Below, in pieces: positions 16,578-24,011 of a stretch of 64,000 nucleotides of DNA (positions within the stretch are counted from its first letter, which is position 1; each line of letters opens with the position of its first letter). Made by a program: the position numbers and the translations under genes. The notes below the pieces were generated by a model that was given only the letters and a program-made list of their open reading frames with translations, was not told the origin of the DNA and did no database searches. This DNA comes from Thermohalobaculum sp038534135 (GTDB taxonomy: Bacteria > Pseudomonadota > Alphaproteobacteria > Rhodobacterales > Rhodobacteraceae), in contig JBCAXJ010000018.1 of NCBI GenBank assembly GCA_038534135.1, positions 10,947 through 74,946 on the forward strand. The letters run 5' to 3'.

Positions 16578-17282
16578 TTAAGCGTCGTATTGATCGCGGC
16601 GCCGCACCCAAGCCATCGGAAAGTCCAATCCGTCTTCATCCCTGCCCTTCGGCAGAAGATCCATAAGCTGGTAGGCCCCGTTCATCATGTCGAGGCCACG
16701 GGCGTAGGTTGAATACGTGTGGACGATCAGGTCCGGCTCTGGCTTGTGAAAAACACTGATCCCAGGTGCTTCGGTGGCCGGAAAACCCTTTGCCTCATAA
16801 TTGTACTCAACGCTGCCACCCTGCAGATGGGCAGGCGAGAAACTGACATTGAAGTCAGGGTTGAAGTCAGAGCCCAGAGACGACACCCAGTCGAAACTCC
16901 AACCCATGCGCGCGCGGTAGGCTTCGATCTTATCCAGGCCGCAATTGGCCACAACGACGAAAGCAGCGTCGCGCTGTTCCAGGTGAGTGTCGAGACCATT
17001 GTAGGTGTCGGCCCAGAACGAGCACGAGGGACAGCCTTCGTCCCAATCCGGCCCCATCATGAAGTGAATGACGATGAGTTGACTCTTGTTACCGAACAGA
17101 TCGGAAAGGGACTTTTCACCATCGTTCGTCCGAAACCGATACTCCTCCTCAATCCGGACCCATGGCAACGCGCGGCGTCGTGCGCTCAAAGCATCACGAG
17201 CGCGAGTGAAAGCCTTTTCGTCCTCAAGATGGGCCTTGCGTGCGACAAGCCAATCTTCGCGGGATACGATCGGATGCGGCAT
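16578..17282 (-). CDS. DUF899 family (thioredoxin-like fold) protein
   Basis: A 234-residue protein matching DUF899. It starts with the typical IVSREDWLVARKAHLEDEK, has EYRFRTNDGEKSLSDLFG, and keeps MMGPDWDEGCPSCSFWAD, a CxxC-containing segment where thioredoxins have their active site. It ends with HTYSTYARGLDMMNGAY. The reaction is unknown. It sits between the SRPBCC and VOC genes on one strand with short gaps and is probably cotranscribed. Confidence 0.88.
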   Translation of the reverse strand: MPHPIVSREDWLVARKAHLEDEKAFTRARDALSARRRALPWVRIEEEYRFRTNDGEKSLSDLFGNKSQLIVIHFMMGPDWDEGCPSCSFWADTYNGLDTHLEQRDAAFVVVANCGLDKIEAYRARMGWSFDWVSSLGSDFNPDFNVSFSPAHLQGGSVEYNYEAKGFPATEAPGISVFHKPEPDLIVHTYSTYARGLDMMNGAYQLMDLLPKGRDEDGLDFPMAWVRRRDQYDA

Positions 17283-17291
17283 GGTTCGCCC

Positions 17292-17750
17292 CTATGCTGC
17301 CAGCGTGGTTTCGAGTGAGTCGAGCGAGGCATTCCACCCCATCGCATGTCCGTCGCGTGCCTCGACGCTGGCAAAGCGCTCATGGGTCAGCGTCAGCGTG
17401 GTCTTGCCGCCGCCTGCATCAGACAGCGCATAGGTCACCAGGCTCACTGCATCCGGCGTTGAGTACCAAGCCCATGTGAAGCAAACCCGGTTTGGCTCGT
17501 CGATCTCGACGAACTCTCCCTTGACGTTGTGTTCGTTGCCGGTCTCGTTCCCGCGCATCTCGATCAGCCAGGCGCCACCGACACGCAGGTCCGCCTCGCA
17601 ACGCTGCGGCGTCGCCATCTTGGCACCCATCCACTGCATCCACGCTTTCGGATCAGTCAACGCCTTCCAAAGCACCGCCCTGTCGGCGTCGAACGTCCGC
17701 CGGATCATCAGCGCGGTCGGATCCTTCATTTCAGTGACGGGCGCATTCAT
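17292..17750 (-). CDS. SRPBCC (AHSA1-like START domain) protein
   Basis: A 152-residue helix-grip protein. Family landmarks are IRRTFDADRAVLWKALTDP near the start, WMQWMGA, ADLRVGGAWLIEMRG, and the end HAMGWNASLDSLETTLA. These proteins bind hydrophobic ligands. Its ATG overlaps the stop of the upstream ArsR gene (ATGA, 17747-17750), so the pair is translationally coupled. ArsR-SRPBCC pairs are a common autoregulated module. Confidence 0.9.
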   Translation of the reverse strand: MNAPVTEMKDPTALMIRRTFDADRAVLWKALTDPKAWMQWMGAKMATPQRCEADLRVGGAWLIEMRGNETGNEHNVKGEFVEIDEPNRVCFTWAWYSTPDAVSLVTYALSDAGGGKTTLTLTHERFASVEARDGHAMGWNASLDSLETTLAA

Positions 17751-18082
17751 TGGTCGTCCTCCTTCTGTTGTGCGAGGTATGCGTCCAGTGCGTCAAAGCG
17801 CTGGTTCCAGAATTCGAGCATCTCGGCGAGCCACTTCTGAGCAACATCCAACGGGTCGATGTTTAGCGAACAGGTCACGACGCGGCCGCTCTTCGCCCGG
17901 GTAACGAGACCCGCATCGACCAGTTTCCCGACATGCTTCATGACGGCTGGCAGAGACATGTCATGTGGCTCCGCCAACTCACTCAGCGTAGCATCGGACT
18001 CCAAGAGTCGCTGAACGATCGCGCGCCGCGTCGGATCGGCCAAAGCTCCAAGGGTACTGTCGAGTGCATTTTTATTAACCAT
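17747..18082 (-). CDS. ArsR-family repressor of the SRPBCC/DUF899/VOC operon
   Basis: A 111-residue winged-helix regulator: LGALADPTRRAIVQRLLE, the recognition helix region HDMSLPAVMKHVGKLVDAGLV, then the wing TRAKSGRVVTCSLN. There is no cysteine pair for metal, so it belongs to the SRPBCC-linked branch. A palindrome overlaps its own start codon, suggesting autorepression. It is the first gene of the four-gene unit that runs to 16168. Confidence 0.9.
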   Translation of the reverse strand: MVNKNALDSTLGALADPTRRAIVQRLLESDATLSELAEPHDMSLPAVMKHVGKLVDAGLVTRAKSGRVVTCSLNIDPLDVAQKWLAEMLEFWNQRFDALDAYLAQQKEDDQ

Positions 18083-18090
18083 ACGGTTAA
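18075..18090. promoter_or_regulatory. Palindromic operator overlapping the ArsR start codon
   Basis: TTAACC (18075-18080), spacer ATAC, GGTTAA (18085-18090) is a perfect 6+6 inverted repeat. The minus-strand start codon lies at 18080-18082, inside it. Binding here would block both transcription and translation of the operon. Operator function is inference. Confidence 0.65.
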
Positions 18091-18170
18091 CTAATACAGC
18101 ATACCAGGATCTGTCAAGTTGCTTCGGTTTGCCCCGTTGTCATCATCGAGCCCCGGGCATACCAGAAGCC

Positions 18171-18593
18171 ATGCCGATCAAATCCAGACCAAGGCACCCG
18201 TTGAGTCAGCTTAGCGCCTGGGCGCGCATGCTGCCGGTTATGGTCTGGCTGCTGACACAGTTTGGCATGGCTCTGTCCATGCCAGCAGCCGCTGCAAGCG
18301 CGTATGACGATCCTGAACTGCGCGCACTTCAGAACGCGCTCGGTGTCCCGGAAATCGTGCTCTGCACGCCCGATGGCAAACAGAGGATCGGAGACGAAGG
18401 TCCATCGCGACCGTCCGCGCAATGCCATTGGTGTCAGTCTTTCTCGCTATTCACGGCACCCGACCGCCCGGACACGCGTACGCGAAGTGACTGCTTCACA
18501 CGCGTCCACGTCGTCAGTCAGGCGAGACACACCAACAGCAAACACCCAAGGCCGGACCGTCATGCCCCGCGAGCGCCTCCAACCGGGATCTGA
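18171..18593 (+). CDS. Small DUF2946-like exported protein
   Basis: About 140 residues. A hydrophobic stretch near the front (MLPVMVWLLTQFGMALSMPAA) looks like a signal peptide. The middle has IVLCTPDGKQRIGDEG and QCHWCQSF, a CxxC pair as in DUF2946 proteins, which often lie next to copper genes. The last third is basic and poorly ordered. The start at ATG 18171 has only a weak ribosome site. The next gene is a PCu(A)C copper chaperone, which supports a metal-related role. Confidence 0.65.
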   Translation: MPIKSRPRHPLSQLSAWARMLPVMVWLLTQFGMALSMPAAAASAYDDPELRALQNALGVPEIVLCTPDGKQRIGDEGPSRPSAQCHWCQSFSLFTAPDRPDTRTRSDCFTRVHVVSQARHTNSKHPRPDRHAPRAPPTGI

Positions 18594-18647
18594 AAAGCCA
18601 TCAGATCAACGGAAACAGCGGTCACCCAGGCCGCGTAGGAGATGGAT

Positions 18648-19193
18648 ATGACACGTCTTTCCCACTTCGCTCGCATGGCGGGCGCATTCGCCGTCGCGGT
18701 TACGGTCAACTTGACCCAACCGGCAGTCGCACACGAAACGATCACGGGCGATCTCACCATAGGCCATCCGTACGCCCGGCCGAATCTGCCGAACCGCCCA
18801 AGCGCGGCCTATCTATCGATTTCGAACGACGGCGAGGTGCCGGATCGCCTGATCGCCGCTGATTCAGGGGCGTTCGGGACGATCGAGATCCACACCGTCG
18901 AAGAGACAAACGGTGTCATGAAAATGCTGAAGATCGAGGGGATCGACGTGCCCCCAGGCGATACGGCACTTCTGGAACCGGGCGGTGTTCACCTGATGCT
19001 GTTCGATGCCGCCAAGACCTTTAAGATCGGTGATCACTTCGACGCGACATTAACCTTCGAAAAGGCGGGCGATGTTACCGTCACGTTCATGGTCGAAAAA
19101 CCCGCAGCCGCGTCCAAGTCTGCAGATCACAGCGGCCACGGGGCCAAAGGGCACTCGTCAGGCGCGCACTCCGGCCACGGCAGCGGAAACTGA
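18648..19193 (+). CDS. Periplasmic copper chaperone PCu(A)C family
   Basis: A 181-residue exported protein with a signal peptide ending at AVAHE. The domain begins ITGDLTIGHPYARPNLPN and PSAAYLSISNDG, typical of PCu(A)C. Copper ligands are the His/Met set in EIHTVEETNGVMKM and GGVHLMLFD. The tail is His-rich (DHSGHGAKGHSSGAHSGHG), an extra metal store. These proteins carry Cu(I) to the CuA or CuB sites of oxidases. AGGAG (18637-18641) is six bases before ATG 18648; ATG 18642 is too close. The likely client is the cbb3 oxidase encoded at 30-43 kb. Confidence 0.9.
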   Translation: MTRLSHFARMAGAFAVAVTVNLTQPAVAHETITGDLTIGHPYARPNLPNRPSAAYLSISNDGEVPDRLIAADSGAFGTIEIHTVEETNGVMKMLKIEGIDVPPGDTALLEPGGVHLMLFDAAKTFKIGDHFDATLTFEKAGDVTVTFMVEKPAAASKSADHSGHGAKGHSSGAHSGHGSGN

Positions 19194-19202
19194 GGTGTGA
19201 CA

Positions 19203-19370
19203 ATGCCCGAATTTACTGCCCGCCCGCCCAAACCTGCGCCGCTCGACATGCTGTCTGAGGAAAGTCGCGAAGCGTGGCGCGCGTGGCTCACGGACTGCGG
19301 GTTGGCAGACAATCCTTCGCCAACCGTGCGGGAAGCCCAGCCAGAGCCCAAACGACCACCGGCGGATTAA
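19203..19370 (+). CDS. Small hypothetical protein (55 residues) after the copper chaperone
   Basis: An ATG nine bases after the chaperone stop, with GAGGTG overlapping that stop as a ribosome site. The product is proline-rich at both ends with a central amphipathic helix (MLSEESREAWRAWLTDCG). It has one cysteine and no membrane segment. Codon use matches the neighbours, and a strong terminator follows at once, so it is probably the last gene of the copper operon. The function is unknown. Confidence 0.65.
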   Translation: MPEFTARPPKPAPLDMLSEESREAWRAWLTDCGLADNPSPTVREAQPEPKRPPAD

Positions 19371-19384
19371 GCTCAGACAAAGCA

Positions 19385-19415
19385 AAACCCCGCCAGCAAT
19401 GTGCAAGCGGGGTTT
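19385..19415. terminator. Terminator shared by the copper operon and rpoH
   Basis: A perfect 9-bp stem AAACCCCGC / GCGGGGTTT (19385-19393 and 19407-19415) with a 13-base loop. A/T runs at both sides let it work in both directions between convergent genes. Confidence 0.85.
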
Positions 19416-19435
19416 GGCAATCTCAGCGCGAACGA

Positions 19436-20347
19436 TCAGCCCGTGATTGACGGGATCATCTTCTTCTCGGCCGCCAAATCGCGCATCTTGCGCTGAAGCT
19501 TCTCAAAGGCGCGAACCTCGATCTGGCGGATCCGCTCCCGGCTGACATTGTAGACTTGGCTCAAGTCCTCGAGTGTCACGGGTTCATCCTTCAAACGGCG
19601 CTCCGTCAGGATGTGGCGCTCTCGCTCGTTCAGCGATTCCATCGCTTCGATCATAAGTTCGCGACGAACGTCCATTTCCTGTTCTTCGGCATAGGCGGTC
19701 GCCTGGTCAGCGTCATCATCGGCCAGCCAGTCCTGCCATTCCGAGGCACCTTCGCCGTCGCCACCCTTCAGCGGCGCATTCAGCGAGCTGTCTCCACCAC
19801 CGGACATGCGGCGGTTCATGGAAACCACTTCGTCCTGCGTGACACCAAGGTCGGTGGCGATTTTCTCGACATGTTCGGGACGCAGATCGCCGTCCTCGAG
19901 CGCGCCGATCTTCGACTTCGCCTTGCGGAGGTTGAAGAACAGCTTCTTCTGGGCCGCCGTGGTGCCCAGCTTCACCAGCGACCACGAGCGTAGAATGTAT
20001 TCCTGGATCGCGGCGCGGATCCACCACATCGCATAGGTTGCCAGGCGGAAACCCTTGTCCGGGTCGAAGCGCTTGACCGCCTGCATCAGTCCGACATTGG
20101 CTTCCGAGACGACCTCGGCCGTTGGCAGGCCGTACCCGCGATATCCCATCGCAATCTTGGCCGCTAGACGCAGGTGCGAGGTGACCATCTTGTGGGCAGA
20201 CTCGCTGTCACCGTGATCGACCCATGCCTTGGCCAGCATGAACTCTTCCTCGGGTTCCAGCATCGGGAACTTGCGGATTTCGGTCAGATACTTGCTCAGT
20301 CCCTGTTCCGGTGAAAGTGCCGGCAGGGACGCATAGGATTGGGCCAT
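19436..20347 (-). CDS. rpoH: RNA polymerase heat-shock sigma factor RpoH (sigma-32)
   Basis: A 303-residue sigma-70-family factor. Region 2 is complete (SEANVGLMQAVKRFDPDKGFRLATYAMWWIRAAIQEYILRS in part), with the RpoH-box-like stretch QKKLFFNLRKAKS just after. Region 4 ends with the helix-turn-helix LEDLSQVYNVSRERIRQIE. It directs transcription of chaperone and protease genes. GGGGAGA sits five bases before ATG 20347. The rluD-like and DUF6476 genes next to it form an arrangement known from Rhodobacteraceae. Confidence 0.95.
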   Translation of the reverse strand: MAQSYASLPALSPEQGLSKYLTEIRKFPMLEPEEEFMLAKAWVDHGDSESAHKMVTSHLRLAAKIAMGYRGYGLPTAEVVSEANVGLMQAVKRFDPDKGFRLATYAMWWIRAAIQEYILRSWSLVKLGTTAAQKKLFFNLRKAKSKIGALEDGDLRPEHVEKIATDLGVTQDEVVSMNRRMSGGGDSSLNAPLKGGDGEGASEWQDWLADDDADQATAYAEEQEMDVRRELMIEAMESLNERERHILTERRLKDEPVTLEDLSQVYNVSRERIRQIEVRAFEKLQRKMRDLAAEKKMIPSITG

Positions 20348-20442
20348 AAAGATCTCCCCTGAAACGTCCGGTAACAAGTGGTTACCAATGGTACCTTTGC
20401 AAGTCCGGGTTCACCCAGCTCACAATTCTTCTAACGAATGTT

Positions 20443-21483
20443 TCAATCATTCCGCCGCAGAAGGTTTAACAATTCGTTCATATCCTGGGGCAATTCCGAG
20501 GAGAATTCGTGCAGATCGCCGGTTGCCGGGTGCACAAAGCCCAGTGTGGCCGCATGCAACGCCTGCCGGTTGAATGAAAGCAAGCGCTCTCGCAGTGTAT
20601 CCGACGCGACTGCGCGCGACGGGGACCGCACGCGCCCATAGACGGGATCGCCGATCAGCGAGTGTCCGATATGGAGCGTGTGGACCCGGATCTGATGGGT
20701 TCGACCGGTCTCGAGCCGACATTCGATCAGGCTCGCAAACGCTGCCCCCGCAGGTCCGAAGCTTTCCAGGACACGCAGATGCGTGACGGCGTGACGGCCG
20801 CCGGAACGAGCGACCGCCATGCGCTTGCGATCCTGCGGATGCCGCGCAATGGGTGCATCGACCCGGATCCAGCCGCCGTCCTCGAAGCCGACGGCGTCCA
20901 ACCCGCCCAAGCGAGGATCCGCGCGGTCCGGCCGTCCCCAGCAAAGCGCCAGGTAGCGTCGATCTATGCTGTGCTCTGCAAATTGCTCAGACAGCCCGGC
21001 GTGCGCGCGATCGGTCTTCGCCGAGACCAACAGACCCGAAGTTTGGCGGTCGATCCGATGGACAATCCCGGGGCGGCGCTCACCGCCAATTCCAGCCAGA
21101 GACTCTCCACAATGATGCAGAAGCGCATTCACCAGGGTCCCCGTCTGGGCACCGGGTGCCGGGTGCACAACCATGCTCGCTGGCTTGTTCACGACGATGA
21201 CGTCGGCGTCCTCGTAAACCACATCCAGCGGAATATCCTCAGGCAACGGTTCGGGGTCGACCGGGGGCGGCATGTCCAGCGTGAAGATCTCGCCGGCCCT
21301 GACCTTACGTTTGGGCGAGATCCCCTGCCCCGCAACCGCGCCCGACTCGATCAACGCCATGATTCGCGACCGTGAAAGCGCCAACCCAGCCGCGTCGGCA
21401 ACGGATGCCAGGGCACGGTCAAGGCGTTGCCCGGCAAGCGCTTCCGGGATAACCAGCCGCACGGGATCGGAGGAGACGACCAT
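20443..21483 (-). CDS. RluD-type 23S rRNA pseudouridine synthase
   Basis: A 346-residue RluA-family enzyme. The N-terminal S4-like RNA-binding domain has AGQRLDRALASV and SRSRIMALIESGAV. The catalytic domain has VVNKPASMVVHPAPG and the active loop GIVHRIDRQTSGLLV with the catalytic Asp, then LETGRTHQIRVH. It changes uridine to pseudouridine in 23S rRNA helix 69, by analogy with RluD. Its ATG overlaps, on the other strand, the ATG of the DUF6476 gene. Confidence 0.9.
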   Translation of the reverse strand: MVVSSDPVRLVIPEALAGQRLDRALASVADAAGLALSRSRIMALIESGAVAGQGISPKRKVRAGEIFTLDMPPPVDPEPLPEDIPLDVVYEDADVIVVNKPASMVVHPAPGAQTGTLVNALLHHCGESLAGIGGERRPGIVHRIDRQTSGLLVSAKTDRAHAGLSEQFAEHSIDRRYLALCWGRPDRADPRLGGLDAVGFEDGGWIRVDAPIARHPQDRKRMAVARSGGRHAVTHLRVLESFGPAGAAFASLIECRLETGRTHQIRVHTLHIGHSLIGDPVYGRVRSPSRAVASDTLRERLLSFNRQALHAATLGFVHPATGDLHEFSSELPQDMNELLNLLRRND

Positions 21484-21814
21484 GACTTACGAGGACGACG
21501 AGGACGTCGTGGAGCCGCCCCAGGTTCGTCGGTTGCGTCTGCTCGTCATGGTTCTGATGGTCGTTCTCATTCTTGGCATTGTGACGATCACGGTGACCAT
21601 TGTCATCCGCCTCGGTATCGGAGGTGCTTCGCGCGTCGTTCCTTTGACGGCCGAGAAGATCACTCTGCCGGTCGATGCCCAGATCACGGCGCTTGGCCAG
21701 GGCACTCAGGGCCTGCTGGTCACTGTGAAGAAACCCGACGGCTCGGAGTGGCTGCGGCTGCACGATACGGATAGCGGGGCATTGCTGCGCGAAACGTCGA
21801 TTGTCCGAGAATAG
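21482..21814 (+). CDS. DUF6476 family single-span membrane protein
   Basis: A 110-residue protein. The acidic N-terminus (MTYEDDEDVVEPPQ) is cytoplasmic, one membrane helix spans about residues 20-43 (LLVMVLMVVLILGIVTITVTIVI), and the rest, with ITALGQGTQGLLVTV, lies outside. The family is known mainly from Rhodobacterales and has no assigned role. The start codon shares bases 21482-21483 with the oppositely oriented rluD start, so one short region must serve both translation starts. Confidence 0.85.
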   Translation: MTYEDDEDVVEPPQVRRLRLLVMVLMVVLILGIVTITVTIVIRLGIGGASRVVPLTAEKITLPVDAQITALGQGTQGLLVTVKKPDGSEWLRLHDTDSGALLRETSIVRE

Positions 21815-21826
21815 AGTGGCCTCGCC

Positions 21827-22804
21827 CTAAAAGAGTTCGCGATACGCCGGATATCCCGCAAGCGGTTCGGCCTCGTAGACGCCCCGCATGATCGCGCGTG
21901 CGACGCACTCGGCCGCCATCGTGCCGATCCGGGTCAAGGTGGCCGCCTCGTCACCGACAATGTGCTTGCCAGTTGAAAGAACAAACACCGTGTCGCCATC
22001 CATTGGCGAGTGTACGGGCCACGTCGTCAGTGCGAGACCGTCCTGTGCCATGATCGCCACGCGATACGCCTGATCCCGTGTCAGCGCTGCATCCGTTGCC
22101 ACAACGGCCAACGTCGTGTTCGCACCTGCTGTCGCATCCGCAACTGGCGATTCAACGCTTTTGCTCGGGGGAGGCAACTGCCCACCAAGCTCGCCATTGC
22201 GCTCGAGCATCCAGCCTCGAAATGTCCTTGTGCCCGAAAAAACAACGTCTCCGACTGAATTCGCCGCGGCAACGGCCCCGACCGTAAGGCCCTCTTCAAC
22301 CGACGAAGCTGTCCCAAAACCACCCTTCAGGCGGCCCGCAGTTGCGCCGAGTCCAGCACCCACATTGCCCGACGACGTCTCAAAAGTGGCGGCCCGGTAA
22401 GCGGCCAGCCCCAAATCCCACCAGGGCGGATGCTCCCAGCGCTTCAGGCCACCCGCTGTCAGATCGAACAGGATCGCTTGCGGAACGATCGGCACGATTT
22501 CGGACTTCACCGCAAAGCCGATTCCGTCCTGCCGCATCCCGTGCAGGACGCCCCCGGCCGCGTCCAGCCCATAGGCCGACCCACCCGAAAGGCAGATCCC
22601 GTGTACGAAAGGCACCGCCGATCCCGCACCCAACAGCACAGTGTCCCGTGCTCCGATTCCGCCGCCGCGATGGTCAACCGCCGCGACACAAGGCGCCTCG
22701 GGCAGGATCACGGACGCCCCGGTCACCAAGTCGTGGTTCTCGGCATGTCCGACCCGGATGCCGGGAACGTCGCAGATACTGTTCGAGGCTCCGGGCGCGT
22801 TCAT
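21827..22804 (-). CDS. P1 family peptidase (DmpA-like N-terminal nucleophile hydrolase)
   Basis: A 325-residue S58-family aminopeptidase. Landmarks are ICDVPGIRVGHAENHDLVTG at the front, FVHGICLSGGSAYGLDAAGG, and the autocleavage region GLGATAGRLKGGFGTASS. Members release N-terminal D- or L-residues or hydrolyse omega-amino compounds, and mature by self-cleavage. ATG 22804 follows AGGATG; ATG 22843 is a possible longer start. It is the last gene before a divergent CaiB gene. Confidence 0.88.
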   Translation of the reverse strand: MNAPGASNSICDVPGIRVGHAENHDLVTGASVILPEAPCVAAVDHRGGGIGARDTVLLGAGSAVPFVHGICLSGGSAYGLDAAGGVLHGMRQDGIGFAVKSEIVPIVPQAILFDLTAGGLKRWEHPPWWDLGLAAYRAATFETSSGNVGAGLGATAGRLKGGFGTASSVEEGLTVGAVAAANSVGDVVFSGTRTFRGWMLERNGELGGQLPPPSKSVESPVADATAGANTTLAVVATDAALTRDQAYRVAIMAQDGLALTTWPVHSPMDGDTVFVLSTGKHIVGDEAATLTRIGTMAAECVARAIMRGVYEAEPLAGYPAYRELF

Positions 22805-22890
22805 CACATCCTGAGTGTTGGCAGAGCCGTTCGCCCCTTGCAATCCCCGGCCCCACCGCCCGACAGTGATCCAAAGGCAGGGAGACCACC

Positions 22891-23970
22891 ATGGCAGGAC
22901 CGCTCTCAGGGTTCCGGATCGTCGAGTTCGAGGGCATCGGCCCTGCCCCGTATTGTGGCATGCTTCTGTCCGACCTGGGCGCGGATATCATCCGCATCGC
23001 CCGTCCGTCTGCCAATCGCGGCCCACTGATTGTCCACGGTGGCGATGAACCGATCGACCGGGGCCGCACGCTCGTGACGCTGAACCTCAAGGATCCAGCG
23101 GATGTCGAGACGGCACTCGGCCTGCTCGAAAAGGCCGATGGCCTGATCGAGGGTCTGCGTCCCGGCGTTATGGAACGGCTTGGCCTTGGCCCAGACAGCG
23201 TTCACGCCCGCAACCCGAAGCTGGTTTACACGCGGATCACTGGATGGGGTCAGGAAGGCCCCTGGGCAAAGACCGCGGGGCATGACCTGACCTATATCGC
23301 GCTCTCCGGCGCGTTGGCGGCAATGGGCGAACCCGGGCGCCCTCCCACCCCGCCGCTCAACCTGATCGGTGACTATGGCGGCGGCGGATTGTTCGCCGCT
23401 TACGGAATGCTCGCAGGCTTGCTGCATGCGCAACGCACGGGCACAGGACAGGTCGTCGATGCCGCCATGCTGGATGGCAGCGCGTCGCAGATGGCGATGA
23501 TTTACGGCATGCTGGCGAAGGGCCGTTGGACGCTGGAACGCGGCGCAAACCTGCTGGATGGCTCGGCCCCGTTCTATCGTTGTTATACCTGCGCCGATGG
23601 TAAGTACGTCGCAGTCGGCTCGATCGAACCGCAGTTCTTCACGGCACTGATGGACGGGCTGGGCTTGAACGCCGCGGATTGGGATCAGGCCGACCGCAGC
23701 CAGTGGCCTGCCTGCGCCGATGCCATCGCAGCAGTTCTGGCAACGCGGACGCGCGATCATTGGGCCGACCTCTTCGATGGCACCGATGCGTGTGTGGCAC
23801 CGGTCCTGACGGTGGCGGAAGCGCCGCACCATCCGCACAATGCGGCGAGAGCATCCTTCATCGCCGATCCTTATCAGCCCGCGCCCGCGCCCAGGTTCTC
23901 GGCGACACCCGGCACGGCAGGGGACGTCGAACATCTCGCTGCCGATGCCGCGCTGGAGCGATGGTCCTGA
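22891..23970 (+). CDS. Alpha-methylacyl-CoA racemase-like CaiB/BaiF protein
   Basis: A 359-residue family III protein. The front SGFRIVEFEGIGPAPYCGMLLSDLGADI binds CoA. Racemase-type residues are present: His in AGHDLTYIALSG and Asp in LNLIGDYGGGGLFA, the His/Asp pair of AMACR. It therefore probably inverts the 2-methyl centre of acyl-CoAs rather than moving CoA. It is divergent from the peptidase gene, convergent with the permease gene, and probably separate from the second CaiB gene. Confidence 0.88.
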   Translation: MAGPLSGFRIVEFEGIGPAPYCGMLLSDLGADIIRIARPSANRGPLIVHGGDEPIDRGRTLVTLNLKDPADVETALGLLEKADGLIEGLRPGVMERLGLGPDSVHARNPKLVYTRITGWGQEGPWAKTAGHDLTYIALSGALAAMGEPGRPPTPPLNLIGDYGGGGLFAAYGMLAGLLHAQRTGTGQVVDAAMLDGSASQMAMIYGMLAKGRWTLERGANLLDGSAPFYRCYTCADGKYVAVGSIEPQFFTALMDGLGLNAADWDQADRSQWPACADAIAAVLATRTRDHWADLFDGTDACVAPVLTVAEAPHHPHNAARASFIADPYQPAPAPRFSATPGTAGDVEHLAADAALERWS

Positions 23971-24011
23971 CACGCGACCGAATTTGACGCGGGGTCGGCT
24001 TGGCTACGGCG

